From Anas platyrhynchos (Eukaryota; Chordata; Aves; Anseriformes; Anatidae), in contig NC_092597.1 in the NCBI RefSeq assembly GCF_047663525.1, positions 23,894,501-23,958,500 on the forward strand: a DNA stretch of 64,000 bases, given 5' to 3'. A model generated the notes under the pieces. That model had not been told where the DNA came from. It was given only the letters and a program-made list of their open reading frames with translations, and made no database searches. Shown in pieces: positions 1-10,863 of the stretch; position 1 is the first letter of the stretch; each line of letters opens with the position of its first letter. A program made the position numbers and the translations under genes.

Positions 1-119
1 AAATTTAAAAATGTAATAAAAATTAAAAAAAAGCCAAAATCGAGCAAAATGCTGTCTGATGGGGCTGTGGGCACGCTGTGGTAGGGGTGCACATGCTCAG
101 CCCACAAAGCTAAGCCCGG
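1..119. other. AT-rich flank upstream of the GLCE promoter
   Basis: The first 45 bases are A/T-rich and contain an AATAAA at about 15-20. The remainder is mixed sequence leading into the CpG-rich promoter. The hexamer could belong to the 3' end of an upstream gene, but nothing left of the window is visible and no coding sequence supports that, so no gene is assigned. Confidence 0.4.
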
Positions 120-312
120 GGCCTCGCCCCCCTGCCCGGGCCGAGGCAGGGCACGGACCCCCGGGACCCCCCAGACCCCTCCCGTGCCCCCCCCGGTCCA
201 CTCTCGGTTCGCTCCGGCAGCTCAGGGGTTAACCCCCCCCCCCCGCCCCTCGATCTCCCGCGCCCGCGCCGCCACGTGCGCGCTGCGGGGCGGGGGGCGT
301 GGCCTCGTGCAG

Positions 313-548
313 CCAATCCGCGGCGCCCTTCCCCCTCCAAACCCCGCCCCCTTCCCCTGGCCCCCGCCGCGCTCTCCCATTGGCTGGCGGCGAGCCCCGC
401 CCCTTCCCATCGCTCTCGCGGGAAGCGTGGGCGGGGCCGCTCCCCCTCCCACCCCCGCCCCGGCGCAGGTAGAGCCGCGACCGGAAGGGCCGCGCGCTCC
501 TATTGGCCGGCGGGCTCTCAACGCCCCGCCCACTTGCGCTCCGATTGG
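313..548. promoter_or_regulatory. Four CCAAT boxes (NF-Y type) in the GLCE promoter
   Basis: CCAAT occurs at 313-317 on the + strand, and its complement ATTGG at 379-383, 502-506 and 544-548. All sit in the usual NF-Y flanks (AGCCAATCC, or ATTGGCT / ATTGGCC). Three inverted copies and one forward copy within 236 bp is a dense arrangement. The last copy probably lies closest to the transcription start. Confidence 0.7.
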
Positions 549-559
549 CTGAGAGGAGG

Positions 560-642
560 CGGGGCGCTGCTCCACTCCCTCCGTGCGGCCCCGCCTGCCC
601 CGGCGCTGGGGTTCCGCCCGCCGGCAGGGCCCGCGGCCGCAG
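560..642 (+). other. GLCE: Candidate GLCE non-coding first exon (5' end uncertain)
   Basis: GC-rich sequence ends in CGCAG followed by the donor GTAGGG at 643. The coding exon at 32745 starts with a splice acceptor upstream of the ATG, so at least one 5' untranslated exon must exist upstream, and this island is the natural place for it. The start coordinate is only a guess. A near-identical donor-like string (CGCAG/GTAGAG) at 469 is an alternative, and both could be used. Confidence 0.4.
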
Positions 643-949
643 GTAGGGACCGGGGCCGGGCTGGGGGGGGGGGAGCGGCGGGAACTGGGGGGGGCACCGG
701 GACCGGAACCGGAACCGGGGCGGCACCGCGGGGTCAGCGCAGGCTCGGGGGCCGCCTGCCGGTGGCCGCTGAGCACCGGGGGGGGCGCCCGGGGCTGGGG
801 CTGCCCCCGGGAGGGGGGCGCGGGGGGGCCCCGGGCATGGGGAGGGCACCGGGAGGGGGTGGGGAGGGGCGGGGGGGGTGCTCGGCCTCGGGGAGGGGCT
901 GGAGGGGGCGTGGGGGGCCTGGGGGAGGTGGAGGGGGGCGTGGGGTGGG

Positions 950-1335
950 GGTGAGGGGGGGTGGAGGGGGAGATCTGGGAGGTTTTGGGGGGCTTTGTGG
1001 GGATTTGGGGGCTTTTGGGGGGCTTCTGGGGCTTTTTAGGGCGTTGGGGGGCTTTGGGGGGGTTTTGTGGGCTTTTGGGAGCTTCTGAGGCTTTTTGGAG
1101 CTTTTGGGGGCTTCTGGGGCTTTTTGGGGTGTTTGGGGGCTTTTTTGGGGTGTTTGGGGGGCTTTTGGGAGCCTTTTGAGGTTTTTGGGGGCTTCTGGGG
1201 CTTTTTGGGGCGTTGGGGGTCTTTTGGGGCTTCTGGGGGTTTTTGGGGCGTTTGGGGGCTTTGGGGGCTTTTTAGGAGCTTCTGAGGTTTTGGGGTGCTT
1301 TTGGGGGTTTCTGGGGCTCTTGGGGTCCTAAGGGT
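950..1335 (+). repeat. G-rich minisatellite in GLCE intron 1
   Basis: Degenerate tandem units of roughly 15-40 bp alternate runs of four to six G with CTTTT, CTTCT or GTTT spacers. Because the unit has no stop codons, all three + frames are open and encode a low-complexity Gly/Phe/Leu/Trp string, which I do not regard as protein. The G-rich strand is the non-template strand of the presumed GLCE transcript, and the runs satisfy the usual G-quadruplex pattern many times. Confidence 0.85.
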
Positions 1336-1434
1336 CCTGAGCCCCCAGTGGCCCCGTGCACAAGGCCCTGCGAGACCCCCCCTAACAGAGGGGATTTGGG
1401 GCACCTGGTTGTATGGCGAAGTCCCGAAAACCCC

Positions 1435-1462
1435 AATAAACCTGCTTAGGGTGTGTGTGTGG
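1435..1462 (+). terminator. Possible intronic poly(A) signal
   Basis: An AATAAA at 1435-1440 is followed within 10-20 bases by a GT repeat (1449-1462), the arrangement of a cleavage signal with a GU-rich downstream element. It lies about 0.8 kb into the presumed GLCE transcript, directly after the G-rich minisatellite. Whether it is used cannot be told from sequence. Confidence 0.35.
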
Positions 1463-2557
1463 GCACAGACCTGAGCGTCCCGGGGCCGTTTGGTGTCTGT
1501 GGGCTCTGAGGGTGCGGGATGTGAAGTTTTAGCTGATTTATTCCACCTTTTAGCCCAATTTTAACGTTGCCAAGGCAAATGGCTGGGAGCTGCCCGGGGA
1601 AGGGCAGGAGGGAAATCTCTTTTCTATGCATCCTCGTGGTGCCTGCTGGCTTCAGACACCAAAAAGCGTCGTTTGGGGTGGTGTTTGTAGGAATTTGGGC
1701 GTTTGGCTCGTTCCTTTAGGTGCAGGGCTTGCGGGTAGCTGATGGTGCCCCTGCTCCGAGCCTCTGTAGGTGTTAAAAAAGGAGAAGTGGAGCCGTTGTC
1801 CCCAAAACGAGCCGGGACTCCTGCAGCTGCTCCGTGCCCCTGCTTTTCGGGTGCATGGAGGAGGTCTCGGCACCACAGCTGTCCGAATCCTGTGGCAGCA
1901 AAGTTCGTGGCAGGCATTTGGGCTAAAATATTCAGGTGAGGAGGACGAATCCTAAATTGACAGGGCTGATTTTGCCCGCCCCAGCTGGCGGGGTGCTGTG
2001 GCAGCACAGGAAATTTTGGATAAAAAAACTTGGATAAAGGAAATTTCGGCGCTCGGGGGAGTTCCTGAACCTCCCCGCAGGTATTAACAGCGGGGTCTGC
2101 CAGCGATTTGGGTTTTTCTTTTTCCACCTTCTCAGTGGAAGCGTGCCCGGAGGAGGCCGCCCCCCTTTGTGTGGCGCCGCCTTGTTGCCCAGCTGAAAAT
2201 TAGGAGGGCCCTGAGCTGATTAGGGGCTGGCTGCCGGCCCGGGGAGAGGCAAAGCTGGGCCTGGCAGCGGCTGACAGTAATTTTCTGTCAGACAAGTGTC
2301 CTCAGCTCCTTCATGGCCCGGCTGCCTCCTGAACGGCTGTGAGGCTGTGGCGGTGAGGCCAGGCACGTGCGGAGGTAAACAAGGGGTTTGGGGCGGTTAC
2401 TTTGGGGAAATGTACCCAATTTTTCCACATTTAGTGTAAATATTCCACGGGAGCAGCCGTGGGTGCTGGCGGTGCCGTGGTAATGTCAGCAGGGGCTGGG
2501 CAAAGCGATTTGCTCTTCCAGGTGGTTTTGGCCGTCGGGGGTTTTCTGATCTCTCCT

Positions 2558-2561
<4 letters not shown>

Positions 2562-2603
<42 letters not shown>
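2562..2603. repeat. (AAT)14 microsatellite
   Basis: Fourteen uninterrupted AAT/TAA units, 42 bases. Its length and purity suggest it is polymorphic. Confidence 0.97.
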
Positions 2604-2605
<2 letters not shown>

Positions 2606-3332
2606 CGAGTTGGATTTTACTGAAGTTAGGTCTACGTAGCTCTCTCTCTGAACATTTAATTGAGCTGGAAGATGAAAAGGCAGCTGCTGGTGGCGTGTCT
2701 CAGGTCGCTTTGCTGCGTGTTAACGAAGCGCCTTTCATGTCCGAAGCAGCCAGAGCTTCGAGCTCTTCATTTCTGCTGCTTTTCCACAGCAAGTTGACTC
2801 ATCGCTTCTCCTGCTGCAGACCCAAAATGTCGGCAGATGTTCCCCTTTTTGTGACATTAGGATCTTGTGATTTTTTATTTTTTTTTCCCTCCTCCAACAC
2901 CAAAACCCGAAATGGGTTTGGGAGGCTCTGAGCCCTGCTGACTGATGGATCCCCCAGGTGCCTGCCACGTGTCTGGGTCCTTCCTCGCCTCCTAACCCAG
3001 CCCCGTGGTGGCTGATGTTTAACCAGCTCCTCTGGACGGCCCAAAATTGCTTCCTGGCTGCGTTTTAAACGGTAAATATTGAGCCTGAGCCATGGGAGAT
3101 AAAATGCACGGTAAGGAGAGCCTGCAGAAGAAGGCTCGCTGCTGAGGCCAGAGGAAACAAGCTTTTAATTAGCGTCTTATCTCAATTATGGCACCTTTTC
3201 TTTTTCCCTTGCTTACGTTGCTTGTGTCAAGGGAGCTGGAGGTCGGCTCCTGAAGGGGCTTTGCTCAAGCTTGGTGTTCTCCGTCCTGCTTCATGCCCTG
3301 AAAAAATGAAGGCTGTGACAGGGGATTGTGGC

Positions 3333-3357
3333 TTTTTTTTTTTTTTTTTTTTTTTTT
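3333..3357. repeat. T25 homopolymer
   Basis: An unbroken run of 25 T. It is followed by CCCTTGCAG, so it resembles a very long polypyrimidine tract with a 3' splice site (AG at 3365-3366). No matching downstream donor with exon-like content was convincing. Confidence 0.9.
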
Positions 3358-4306
3358 CCCTTGCAGGGTGCAAGGGAAACAACCAAGCTCTCCCACCAGC
3401 AGATCGGGTGGGAGAGTCCCTAAATGGTTCCAGTGCAGGAAATGTGGCCGTTGTGTGTTTTTTTGTCACCTTAATGGCATTAAGGTACGCAGGAAATTCC
3501 ACAAAGCCTCGAAACAAAAGGCTGGATTTAGCAGAACCTCTTGGAGCCGTTTGGAGGTGAAAAACCAGGAGCTGCGACTTGCACTCCTTGATGGCCTTGG
3601 AGATACCGAAGGGCAGCTTCACCTTTGGTAAGAGCGAGAGGAGGCTGCACAGGCAGCTTTGTTCCTCTCCGGTTTCCGTGTTCAAAGGGAAACCATTTCC
3701 CAGGTTTTTTCTGGGCTTTTCCCAAAGTCGTGGTTTTGGTCTTGTCCTTCTTCTCCTGCCCCCGGGTGGGTGGGGATCCTCAGAGGAGCCCCGAAGCCGT
3801 CCTGCCCCGGGGTGCTGCGAGCAGAAGCCCCATCAGATGGTTTCCATCAGTCGAAATAGCCAAATGTAAGCCAAACCTTCAGCCCTGCTTCGTTAACAGC
3901 ACGCTAACGAGGTGACAACCTGCAGTAATGCCCAGGTCAGGGTCTGGCACCCAGCTCCTGTTAGGGTAGATCCAAAAGCTCCCGGCTGGGCTCCCCAGCC
4001 CCATGGCCACTGCCTGCAGTTCTCAAATTCTTTTGGGATTTCCCTTTTTTAAAGATGAAGCAGAGCTGTTTGATGTAACCTTCACGTGAGATTTGATTTT
4101 TTACCTTTTGGCATTCCTCTTTCTCCGTTACGTTTGGAGCAAGTCAACGGGCAGAGCCTGGTTAATGAGCTGCCGGGGACGTGTCTAATTGCAGAGCACT
4201 CAACGACCTCAGAGACGTCTACGTCTGAACAAGCAATTCTCACAGCAACGCTCTGACAGCAGGATTGAGCTAAACCTGGATTTTAGCTTGTGGTTTGAAT
4301 GGAAAA

Positions 4307-4373
4307 ATCACAGAATCACAGAATTGTAGGGGCTGGAAGGGACCTCCAGAGACCATCGGGTCCAAGGGGTCTG
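4307..4373 (-). mobile_element. CR1 LINE 3'-end fragment
   Basis: Begins with repeated TCACAGAA units and continues with GTAGGGGCTGGAAGGGACCT and a GTCCAA box. This is the reverse complement of the CR1 3' terminus found throughout bird genomes. Only about 70 bp remain, so it is a dead 5'-truncated copy. Confidence 0.9.
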
Positions 4374-7300
4374 TAGTTTTGTTTTTTTTTTGCCTCTGTC
4401 AATTTGATTTACATTTCTGCGTTTGGGGAGGCAGAAAAAAAAATATACATCTTTAGCATACATTGTTAAAAACGTCAGCTTTGCTTTTTGGGAAGTTGAC
4501 AAATAAACCAGCTTGAAGGCAGAGCTCAAGCTGTCCCGTTAAAAGGTGCGTGAGGATGAGGCTGCGTACAGAAGGCTGCGTGTTATGTTGTCTTAAATGA
4601 TTTTTTTTTTAAGTTCATGCAAAAAAAAAAAAGGAAAAGTGTTAACTGTTGTGTGAAGCTCGAGGACGGATGGGCTCCTGCCATCCCTGCTGTTTGATGA
4701 AGGCTTCCTTCAAAAACCCTAAGAAGCTTTGCTCTCCTCGCGGGGCTTTCGGATGTCTCCTAATGAGAAACGTCAACAAGTGAGCTCGGGGCATCTTCTG
4801 CTGCAGAAAGGGAGACCTAATTCTGTGTTTTTTTTTCTTTTTTATACCGTTTCTTCGTGTTTCTGAGGACCCAAACCAGGTGGTGTGCTTCACACCGCAG
4901 CGGTGGTGGCTCTGCGGGTGAAGGTGGTGAGGGATGAGGTGTCTGGGGAAGAAGAGGGAGGACAGCATCATTCCTGTGGTTGTGGGTTTTTTTAATCCAT
5001 TTTTTAAGCCGAGCTGTGCACCTCTCTTCCACCCTGTTCCTGTGATGCGTTTTGAGTGTTTCTATTTTTTTTTTTCCCCCCATGGAGCTGCCACACAGAA
5101 GGTGAATTGAGACAAAATCTTGGTTGCTCGCCAGCCCCAGAATTTAGGTGTCGGAGCCGTGCCTGCTCCCCCCCGACAGCCAAGTTCCTCCCGGTATTAG
5201 GGGCTCCTTGCTCTGCTTTTCCTGCAGTCGCTGTTCTTCCAGACAAATTTGAATTTCCGAGGAAGCGAAACTGCAAAAAACCTGTCAGCGAAGCTCGTCG
5301 CTTTTGGGTGGGTGGCAGGAAGAGCTCCGTCGTGCTCTGCCATATGTTCCTGCTAACTTCAGGCTGCTTTTAGGATTACAGAGCGGTAATCCCCGTGGCC
5401 TGGCGTGACCGGGACCCCAAGAGGGCAGCATGGGGGTGGTATGGATATATGGGGCACCCCTTAATGTCCCCAGCCCTGAGGATGTGGCTGGAGCCCACCC
5501 CGAGCCTCCTGGGGCTGTGCTCCATCATCTCCTGCAAGTTTTTGGCTTTTAGGTTGTGCCCAGCACCCCTCTGCAGGCAGGGAGCTCCCTGCACATCCCA
5601 CTGGACCACGGGCACCCTAACCCACAGCAGGGCACGCGGCGAGCACTGGGTGGCCGAGGAGGGCAGGTCAGGCACTTCCAAGCCCTGCAGGTAATTTATA
5701 AATGAATTTATAAACCCGTTACGTGGAGGAGGCGAGGGAGATCCCCACGCCAGCAGCAGCACGCTGGAGCTTCGCGGTAAACAAAGCCTTTTGCAGGGAA
5801 GATCTGGGAGTAAGCAGAAAGGATTATTTTTAAGCTCCAAGCTTTGCATGTCTGGAGATTTTTATATTTTTTTTTCTTTAACATTAAATAGGTTTAGAAC
5901 AGAAAATCTTGCTGGGTACGTAATGCTTCCCAAGCCCTTGGCAGATGGGTAGCTGTGTTTCCAAACATCAAACGTTTCAGCTGTTTAATGCCTGTTTTTT
6001 AAGCATGAACAGCGCGCTCGGAGAATGTTCATATTAAAGCCTGCTGAGAATGAGGCTTTTAAAAGAGGCATTTTTAATATTTTATCATGCGAAGTGACGA
6101 ATTCACGGAAAACAAAGCGAGGCTCGGGCTCCTTTTGCCCGGCGTCGCGCTGGGTTGTGCGCAAAGTGCCCCGCGCGCACGCGTGTGCCACCTCGAGTGT
6201 CAGAGCTGGAACATTTGGTGCTGGGAACGGCATCAACGCCTGGCTGGGAGGTGAGAAGCAGCAGGATTTTGTGCTGAATTCAGGATTTTGAGCTTAATTC
6301 TTTGCTCGCTGTGGGTTGTTTCCAGCAGGTGCCTCCACGGAGGGCTTTCCGATGGCACCTTTTAGGGCTCCGGGCAGGAGGGGACGGATCCCTCTTGGTG
6401 TAACGTGGGGAACAGTGGCCACAAGGCACATCTGGTTCTTAAATTTGTCTTTAAACTGTGTCGAGAAGTAAATATTTGGTGCCTGGTATCGTAGGGAAGC
6501 CTTACGGGTACAGGAGGTGAATTTGCTCTGAGACTTTTGAGGCTGGTGGGGCTCAAAGCTGAGAACCAAGCAGCGAGCATGGTCTGGTAGCCAAAGGGTT
6601 CTGCAGAGCCCCGAGTTTTCTTCGAAAGCCAGCTCTTGGCATCGCTGTTCAGCCACAGCGTGCTTGGGATACGTGGGCTGTAAAATTTATAGAGTAATAG
6701 ATATGCAAATGTGCTGCCACCACTCTGAAGGCTGCGTAGTAATGCAGGATTTGTGACATGTTTGTAGCTGTTTGCAAAAATTGGCTTTCTTGCAAGAGTG
6801 AGATTTATCCGGGTCTCCTTTTAAAAAACAGAATTCTCCATCTCTTACCTAAATACTTTTTTTTTTTCTTTTTTTCTTTTCTGTTTTATGGTATTGGTGG
6901 CTTGGGAAAATGCAAGCTGAAAGCAGCGTTTGGGGTTAGCTCGCAGGTCACTCGCAGCAGCAGCGCTTCCCGAAGGCTGCTGCAGGTTTTCCGAAGGCCC
7001 GAGGTGGTGCTGCACCCCTCTGACACTTCATTGCTTCGTCTCCTGCCCTGAGTGCTTATAAAAGGTCAGACGTGGGGCTGAGCAGTGCCTGGAAGCCCCA
7101 TGTGTCCAAGCCCTGCTCCGGGTGTTTGCTGGGGCATGGCCCAGGGGTGGCAGGGGTCTCTGAACGCCGGGATCTTGACCTTATGGACTCTGAGCCGAGC
7201 TCTGTGACCTTGCCTTAAATCCCACAGAAAAGTTGTTAAACCTCTGTAAAGGAGAGAAATCCTATCAGCAGTGTCCCCCCTCTTTTTTTTACACGTGTAA

Positions 7301-7771
7301 ATATTTGCGTTTTCCCTGACACGGGTTACGGGGCTTGCAGTTTACACCCAGTACAAAATATTTGGGGTGAAATCCCAGGTACACAGCTCGCTGAATTTGT
7401 TTGGAGGCTGTAAGGCTGAGCTTGATCCTCGTGGGGACTGCTGCTTTAACACGAGCACCCGTGGTAAATGCCCTCCGGTACAAAGTTTTGCTTGAAAGAA
7501 AAAATATTGAGCAGTGAAACTTCTGTTTCTCCAAGCAGCTACGATTGAAGCTGCTCCTGCTGGTTTCGGTCCTGGCATTTGGTTTCCAGGAGTGTGGATG
7601 GAGGAGGTTATCTCGCTGTGGGGTGATGGGTGGTGTTTTAATACACGGGGCTGGTACCAAGTCCTGCCTGCGTGCCGGGGAGCCTGGGGTCTTGGGGCTG
7701 TGCTTGCTCCCCACTTCTCTGCAAGATGGGAGCTTTCTTTGCAAAATGTTGCAATGTTTTTTAAAAAAAAG
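4374..7771. other. GLCE intron 1, no gene seen
   Basis: Intron sequence with scattered T-rich runs (for example 6858-6885). Nothing assignable on either strand. Confidence 0.6.
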
Positions 7772-7853
7772 TATATATTTATATATATGTGTGTGTATAT
7801 ATACGTGTGAGCATGTGTATACTATATATATATATAAATATATAAATTTTTAG
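7772..7853. repeat. AT/GT dinucleotide microsatellite
   Basis: Interrupted TA and TG repeats, with a short TGTGTGTA core flanked by TATATA runs. Confidence 0.9.
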
Positions 7854-8204
7854 ATGTAAAAAGTCACTTGGTGGGACTTCTGGTGCTGCTCTGCTCCCGT
7901 TCTGGGTGCTGCGGCTCCCCCCCGGGTCCTCTCCCTGCCTCCGAGTGCCCTCTGCTGGAGCTCGCTCCCCTCTCTGCAGTGCCAGCTTTGTCCCCGGGCT
8001 GCAGGGGATCTGGTGAGGTTTGGTGCAATTTGTGCATGTCATAAAATAGCCCTGGGGGGCCGAGTGCGGGTACAGGGGAGGGATGCCACGAAACCTGCAT
8101 GGCTTTGAGCCCCAAAGGTGCCCTCTGCTTGCCAAACAGAGCTCGTTTCACTGGCTTGCTGGGGACCTGTCTCCAAAATCGCTTAGTTTGACCCCATTTC
8201 TTGT

Positions 8205-8240
8205 GACCCTATCAAGTGCCTATGACCCTATCGAGTGCCT
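8205..8240. repeat. Small 19-bp tandem duplication
   Basis: GACCCTATC-A/G-AGTGCCT occurs twice with a period of 19 bp (starts 8205 and 8224) and one mismatch. This is a recent local duplication. Confidence 0.85.
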
Positions 8241-9089
8241 GCCCTGTTGGACAGGAGCACCCCAAAACGGGTGCCCTGTTTTTGCTCTAAATCTCTGCTT
8301 TGTGCTGCATCGGATGGGGAGTAAGTGCTGGGACCAGACACCAGCACCCCGCAGCGAGTGCCTTGATGGGTCGCATGGGTGCTGGGTCGTTGTGGGACCG
8401 GGCAGCTCCTGGGGTTTTAGTGGTGTTTAGTGGTGTTTTAGAGAGGGGTTTGTGCCACCGAGTGGGCTTGGGGATGGCTCCGTTATGTGTAGAGAGCCAG
8501 GAGTGCACAAATGGTGCAAAAGCTGGGCAGCTCCCGTGGGGTTTGGGTCAGAGAAAAGGAATCTGCGCAAGGGAGCTGTGAGAAATGGGCAAAAATGAGC
8601 AAAAAATGAGGGATGCAGGGAAGAACCAGCCCCTTTACAAGGGGATTTTGGGGAATGCTGGGTCCTGTCCCTGTGGAGAGGCAGCATCTGCCTGCCCCAG
8701 CCTCAGCGCGGAGTCTCCTGGCCAGCCCTGTTGCTGCTCGCTCCTGGTAAAAACTTTTATTTTTTTCCTCCTCTGGGAGTTGTTCCCGTGTTGGGAGGAT
8801 GCACAGCCTGGGAGGTCTCGCCTCGCTTCTCGAAGGCGCTGCGGCGAGCGATTAAATAATAAAAAATAAAGCTCCTGGGGGGGCCGAGGGGAGGCTTTCT
8901 GGCGTGGAAGCGCTGGGTGCTGCTTAAAAATAGATGCTCGGCGCCGAGTGCTGCTCGCCTGCTGTAACCTGGCTGCAGGGAAAATGCACGTGGTGCTTTG
9001 CCTTTGTTTGCTGCAATTTGTAAATAAGTGCCAGGAAAATGAGGATTTGGTGGGAAAGATGTTTTCAAGGCCACGTATGTATTTTTTTT

Positions 9090-10170
9090 TTTTTTTTCTA
9101 AGGAGGATCGTGGCAGACAAGCTGACAATTTAATGGTGCATGATGCACTAATAAAAATGTCTGTGTGGCTGCCTTTAATCCTTTAAAGGAGAGAAAAGGA
9201 ACAGCAGTTATCAGCATTCAAAAGGCAAGACGCGGGCTTAAATGTATGCAAAGCCTTGGAGAGGGGCTGGAGAAATGTACTGACTGCGTTGCAGAAAGCT
9301 TCTGACAGGCACATCGCATCTTTGAGAGTAAGATTTGAATTATTAGAGCTGCCTTTGTTTATTAAATCGAGCCTCCAGCAAGAGGATTATAGGGAGAAAT
9401 ACCGAGCCGGCTCCGGTTGCTTTGGCAGAAATTTTAATGGGTGATAAAATTTACCTCGTTGAGCTAATTCGGTGAGAAAATTCAAAGAGATTTTAGGGAA
9501 AATAATCCAGGTGTGCATTAGGTACCTAGAAAAAGAAAAAAAAGGGACTTGAAATGCAGGAATAAGCCTCCTTTTGTGGAATCCAGCGGGCTTTTAGCGG
9601 AGGGTAATCCTTTTAAGACAAGACTACTTCAAGGCGAGCTCCAACAGAAGAGGTTTTGTTTAATTTGAAATTGGGAATGCAAGGGAAGGAGGCAGGAGGG
9701 CTAATAAGAGCGTCATTATACATGCTGCTGCCAAGTTGAGGAAGGGCAGAGACCATTAAAATGCCATTTCAGGAGTTAATTACACGGTGGGTCAAGTTGC
9801 TGCTGGCGGCCCCAGTTGTGGTTAATCCACGGGTGGCTGGGGTGCGGAGGACGTTGCCTCCGTGCGCCTAAATCCTATCTCAAAAAACTTCGGGTTCCGA
9901 AACGCCCTCAGAAAGCCTCCCTTGGCTTCGATCAGGAAATGTGCAAAAGCAATAAGGGAGATGGAAAAACCCAGGCGAAGGTTTTGGGGCCGGCCCGCGT
10001 GCCATAAATAAGGCGTTGCGCTGGAATTTGGTTACTTAAACCTCTTCTGGAGCTCGCTTAATAATTCCTGAGCCTCTGCTACCGCTCTGACGTCGCCGGC
10101 TGTAATTTGTTTCAAGGTTAGGCTCTGCCTTGGTGCTTTATTAGCTTTCCACTTTATGTTCTTCCACTCG
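9090..10170. promoter_or_regulatory. Candidate conserved regulatory block A in GLCE intron 1
   Basis: About 1 kb with balanced base composition, no repeats and many homeodomain/forkhead-like words: TGTTTAT at 9356-9362, TTTAATCC and TTTAAAG around 9173-9189, GAGTTAATTACAC near 9772-9784, and TGGTTAATCC near 9818. Its texture differs from the decayed intron around it. This is pattern recognition only; conservation was not measured. Confidence 0.3.
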
Positions 10171-10593
10171 TGCAGCTCCTCAAGTGGAACTACATAATGG
10201 GGCAGCTAAAAGTGAGCTCCTCGAAACGCGGGCTCTGCATCGGGATTCTTCGGGAGCGGCTCTGCTGCGAGCTCTGCGTGAGGCAGATGTGGGGATTTGC
10301 TCGTCAATTGGTGGGATTGTGGTGGGGAGAGCAGATTAGGCTCCTTCGCCGCTGATGTGCTGCCTGGAGGAAGTGACATTTATGCTCTTGATCCTTCAGT
10401 GATTCTGCATGTCAAGAGCTGAGCCTTGAAATTCGTCAGCAGCGCTGTCTTACGAGCAGGCAGGACTGAGTAAGAGGATTTCTACAGATAGAGGGGAAGG
10501 AAAAGCCAACTCCGGTGGCTGCTGCGGATCCTGAAGTACTCCAATTTTTTTTATTATTTTTTTTTATTTTTCCTCTCCGCATCTCCCCTGTAG

Positions 10594-10693
10594 GAAATCG
10601 GAGAGGGAAATCTCGCTGGGTCGCCCGCCGATGCATTTCTGAAGCTGAAACCCCCGAGCCCCGTTAGAATTCGGAGACCTCCCTTTGCTTAAG
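10594..10693 (+). other. GLCE: Candidate non-coding 5' UTR exon of GLCE
   Basis: A long pyrimidine-rich tract (about 10541-10590) ends in CCCCTGTAG at 10585-10593. After exactly 100 bases comes AAG/GTAAGC, a near-consensus donor at 10694. The strengths of both sites and the internal exon size fit a real exon. There is no long open frame. A three-codon upstream ORF (ATG at 10631, stop at 10640-10642) lies inside. It is unproven that GLCE uses it; transcript data would decide. Confidence 0.4.
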
Positions 10694-10806
10694 GTAAGCA
10701 CGGAGCAGATCCCCTGCCTCGATCACCGAATTGGGGCTGAATTTGGGGGGGGGGGGCTGCGACGGGCTGGAGCTGCCCAAATAACACTCGTCCAGCTGCG
10801 TTTCCA

Positions 10807-10863
10807 GGAGGTGCCAGCTGGAAAATCTCCTCTGCGGGGGCTTTTATCAGCCCCTCGTGGCCG
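10807..10863 (+). other. Second exon-like segment near 10.8 kb
   Basis: A TTTCCAG acceptor at 10801-10806 and a consensus GTAAGTGAG donor at 10864 bound 57 bases. It lies 113 bp downstream of the stronger candidate exon. It may be an alternative exon or chance. Confidence 0.2.

Larger units (their letters stand above)
180..642 (+). promoter_or_regulatory. GLCE: CpG-island promoter assigned to GLCE
   Basis: This stretch is very GC-rich and dense in CpG, with GC boxes (GGGCGGGG-type) on both strands. It contains an E-box CACGTG at 273-278, a forward CCAAT at 313-317, inverted CCAAT (ATTGG) at 379-383, 502-506 and 544-548, and an ETS-type ACCGGAAG at 480-487. No TATA box is obvious, as is usual for housekeeping CpG-island promoters. 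The next recognisable gene downstream on the + strand is GLCE, and no other promoter-like island lies between this and its first coding exon, so assignment to GLCE is an inference from position. The start site is not visible directly. Strong donor-like sequences follow at 469 and 643. Confidence 0.7.
1463..4306. other. GLCE intron 1, proximal part, no gene seen
   Basis: Mixed-composition intron sequence. Apart from the AAT microsatellite and the T-run listed separately I see nothing assignable. The open frames here are short, differ in composition and lack any recognisable protein motif. Confidence 0.6.

Noticed and set aside
222-1088. Long open frames across the CpG island on both strands (up to 270 codons)
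   Set aside because: High GC removes stop codons; the products are Pro/Arg/Gly-rich and overlap each other. This is promoter sequence.
961-1404. Overlapping open frames in all frames encoding Gly/Phe/Leu/Trp or Pro/Lys strings
   Set aside because: They are products of the stop-free G-rich minisatellite and have no start context, domain or codon signature.
3358-3634. Possible exon after the T25 tract (acceptor AG at 3365-3366, donor GTAAGA near 3629)
   Set aside because: The interval is long for an internal untranslated exon, a T25 run is more likely a microsatellite, and no coding signal is present.
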